A stretch of DNA of 6,076 nucleotides. It comes from an uncultured Chlorobiales bacterium. Lineage in GTDB: Bacteria; Bacteroidota; Chlorobiia; Chlorobiales; Chlorobiaceae. The notes beneath the pieces are model-generated. The model was not told where the DNA came from and searched no databases. It was given only the letters and a program-made list of their open reading frames with translations. The translations under genes and the position numbers were made by a program. The stretch is from NCBI GenBank assembly GCA_903901395.1, contig CAIUQW010000361.1, forward strand, positions 1-6,076, in the 5' to 3' direction. Shown here one piece after another: positions 5,052 to 6,076 of the stretch (the first letter of the stretch is position 1; the number at the start of each line of letters is the position of its first letter).

Positions 5052-6076
5052 ATGAAGTTACTGCTAAGAATACTGCGCTATCTGGCTCCGTCGAAGGGAA
5101 AAATCGCCCTGGTTGTCCTGGTAAGCATGCTTACGTCGCTCTTCAGCGTCGTTTCGATCTATTCGATTCTTCCGCTGCTCAACGAGGTTTTCTCCTCATC
5201 ACGGCCAGCTCAGACTGTCGAGCAACCGATCGCCGCGCCCTCTCTTCCGAATCTGAAACCGCGACAGGCGACACAGTCCATCTACGACAAACCAAAGCTC
5301 GCTGTACCGGCGGAAACAACCGCTCAAGGCAAAGCCCTGAGCCAGGCCGAACGCATGAAAGCCTGGGCGCTGGAACGGTTCCAGGCGATATTCAGCGCGC
5401 CGACCAGGGAAGAGACGCTCCTGAAAATCTGCATCTTCCTCATCTCGGTGTTCGCTCTGAAAAACCTGTTCGTCTATCTGAACAAACAGATCATCTTCCG
5501 CATCCAGACAAAAACCGCCAAAAAGCTACGTGACGACGTATTCAGCAGCATCATCGAAATGCAGCTCGACTACTTCAACAAGAACAAGGTGGGCAATCTG
5601 ATGAACTACGTCTATAACGATGTGGAGAACGTCAACGAGAGCATCAGCTCCACCTTCGTCAATTTTCTGCAAAACCCGTTCTCCATCGTCATCTATCTTG
5701 CCGTGCTGCTTGCCCTGAGCTGGGAACTGACCCTCTTTTCAGCGGTGACCTCGATTGGAATCCTCTTCCTGGTACGCTCTATCGGCAAGAATATCCGTGG
5801 ACTGGCCCGCCGTTACCGTGCCAGCATGGGCGACATGAACTCGGTGCTCCAGGAAAAATTCAGCGGCATAAAGGTCATTAAATCGACAGCCTTTGAAGAG
5901 GTCGAACTCGACAGATTCAAAAGCTTCACCAAGGATTTCCGCAAGCTCGGTATACGGATTGCGCAACTCAGAAACTTGATCGGGCCGCTCAATGAATCGC
6001 TCATGATCGCGGCCATCGCCATGGTGCTCTGGTTCGGCGGCCTGCAGGTGTTTCACGGCGTGATGACGGCCAACGA
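5052..6076 (+). CDS. MsbA-like ABC exporter, membrane domain; 3' end beyond the window
   Basis: This is an inner-membrane ABC exporter of the half-transporter type, in which a membrane domain is fused to a C-terminal ATPase domain; homologues flip lipid A, glycolipids or peptides. From ATG 5052, 341 residues are visible. A short amphipathic start (MKLLLRILRYLAPSKGK) leads into a first span at about 18-45. A polar, proline- and alanine-rich stretch follows at about 48-122. Further spans lie at about 123-145, 205-223, 226-245 and 312-333. The cytoplasmic segments carry family signatures: YFNKNKVGNLMNYVYNDVEN at 174-193 and QEKFSGIKVIKSTAFEEVE at 267-285, the latter matching the usual GxxxVK...E pattern. 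The ATPase domain (Walker A, ABC signature) would lie to the right of the window. The first extracytoplasmic loop is much longer than in E. coli MsbA. Start choice is uncertain: in-frame ATGs also lie at 5034 and 4950; 5052 is preferred because it gives the usual N-terminus. No Shine-Dalgarno is visible at any. The divergent glycosyltransferase suggests a glycan or lipid substrate. Confidence 0.9.
   Translation, partial: MKLLLRILRYLAPSKGKIALVVLVSMLTSLFSVVSIYSILPLLNEVFSSSRPAQTVEQPIAAPSLPNLKPRQATQSIYDKPKLAVPAETTAQGKALSQAERMKAWALERFQAIFSAPTREETLLKICIFLISVFALKNLFVYLNKQIIFRIQTKTAKKLRDDVFSSIIEMQLDYFNKNKVGNLMNYVYNDVENVNESISSTFVNFLQNPFSIVIYLAVLLALSWELTLFSAVTSIGILFLVRSIGKNIRGLARRYRASMGDMNSVLQEKFSGIKVIKSTAFEEVELDRFKSFTKDFRKLGIRIAQLRNLIGPLNESLMIAAIAMVLWFGGLQVFHGVMTAN

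Noticed and set aside
1..6076. tRNA, rRNA or insertion-sequence genes
   Set aside because: I saw no tRNA cloverleaf, rRNA segment, transposase frame or terminal inverted repeats flanking one.

Overview
The window looks like chromosomal DNA of a moderately GC-rich Gram-negative bacterium. The best inference is a green sulfur bacterium (Chlorobium/Chlorobaculum group). This rests on the style of the ArsA-type ATPase, PyrK, SSB and HolA proteins, on the lack of clear Shine-Dalgarno sequences before most genes, and on a GTGGAC-type 9-bp intergenic repeat that I associate with these genomes. I could not search a database, so the taxon is an inference.

Layout. (1) Positions 1-865, minus strand: the N-terminal 288 residues of a soluble ArsA/Get3-type ATPase that runs off the left edge. 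(2) Positions 866-1190: a divergent intergenic region with repeat-like, GAAGC-rich sequence and a plausible sigma-70 promoter for the rightward genes. (3) Positions 1191-3627, plus strand: pyrK (dihydroorotate dehydrogenase electron-transfer subunit), ssb (single-stranded DNA-binding protein) and holA (DNA polymerase III delta subunit). ssb and holA are 25 nt apart and probably cotranscribed; pyrK lies 77 nt upstream of ssb and may belong to the same unit. (4) Positions 3628-3730: a short convergent intergenic region with a four-unit 9-bp repeat array followed by a hairpin. (5) Positions 3731-4753, minus strand: a family 2 glycosyltransferase with a GTG start. (6) Positions 4754-5051: a divergent intergenic region with a 12-bp perfect inverted repeat and a weaker second stem-loop. 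(7) From 5052 to the right edge, plus strand: the membrane domain of an MsbA-like ABC exporter, cut off before its ATPase domain.

How the genes fit together. pyrK, ssb and holA are housekeeping genes linking pyrimidine synthesis to DNA replication. The divergent glycosyltransferase and ABC exporter suggest the edge of a cell-surface glycan or lipid assembly and export locus. The ArsA-type ATPase shows no cysteine in its visible part, so arsenite pumping is not supported by what can be seen.

I found no convincing new biological system. The most notable unexplained structures are the repeat-plus-hairpin module at 3646-3717 and the inverted repeat at 4845-4911.
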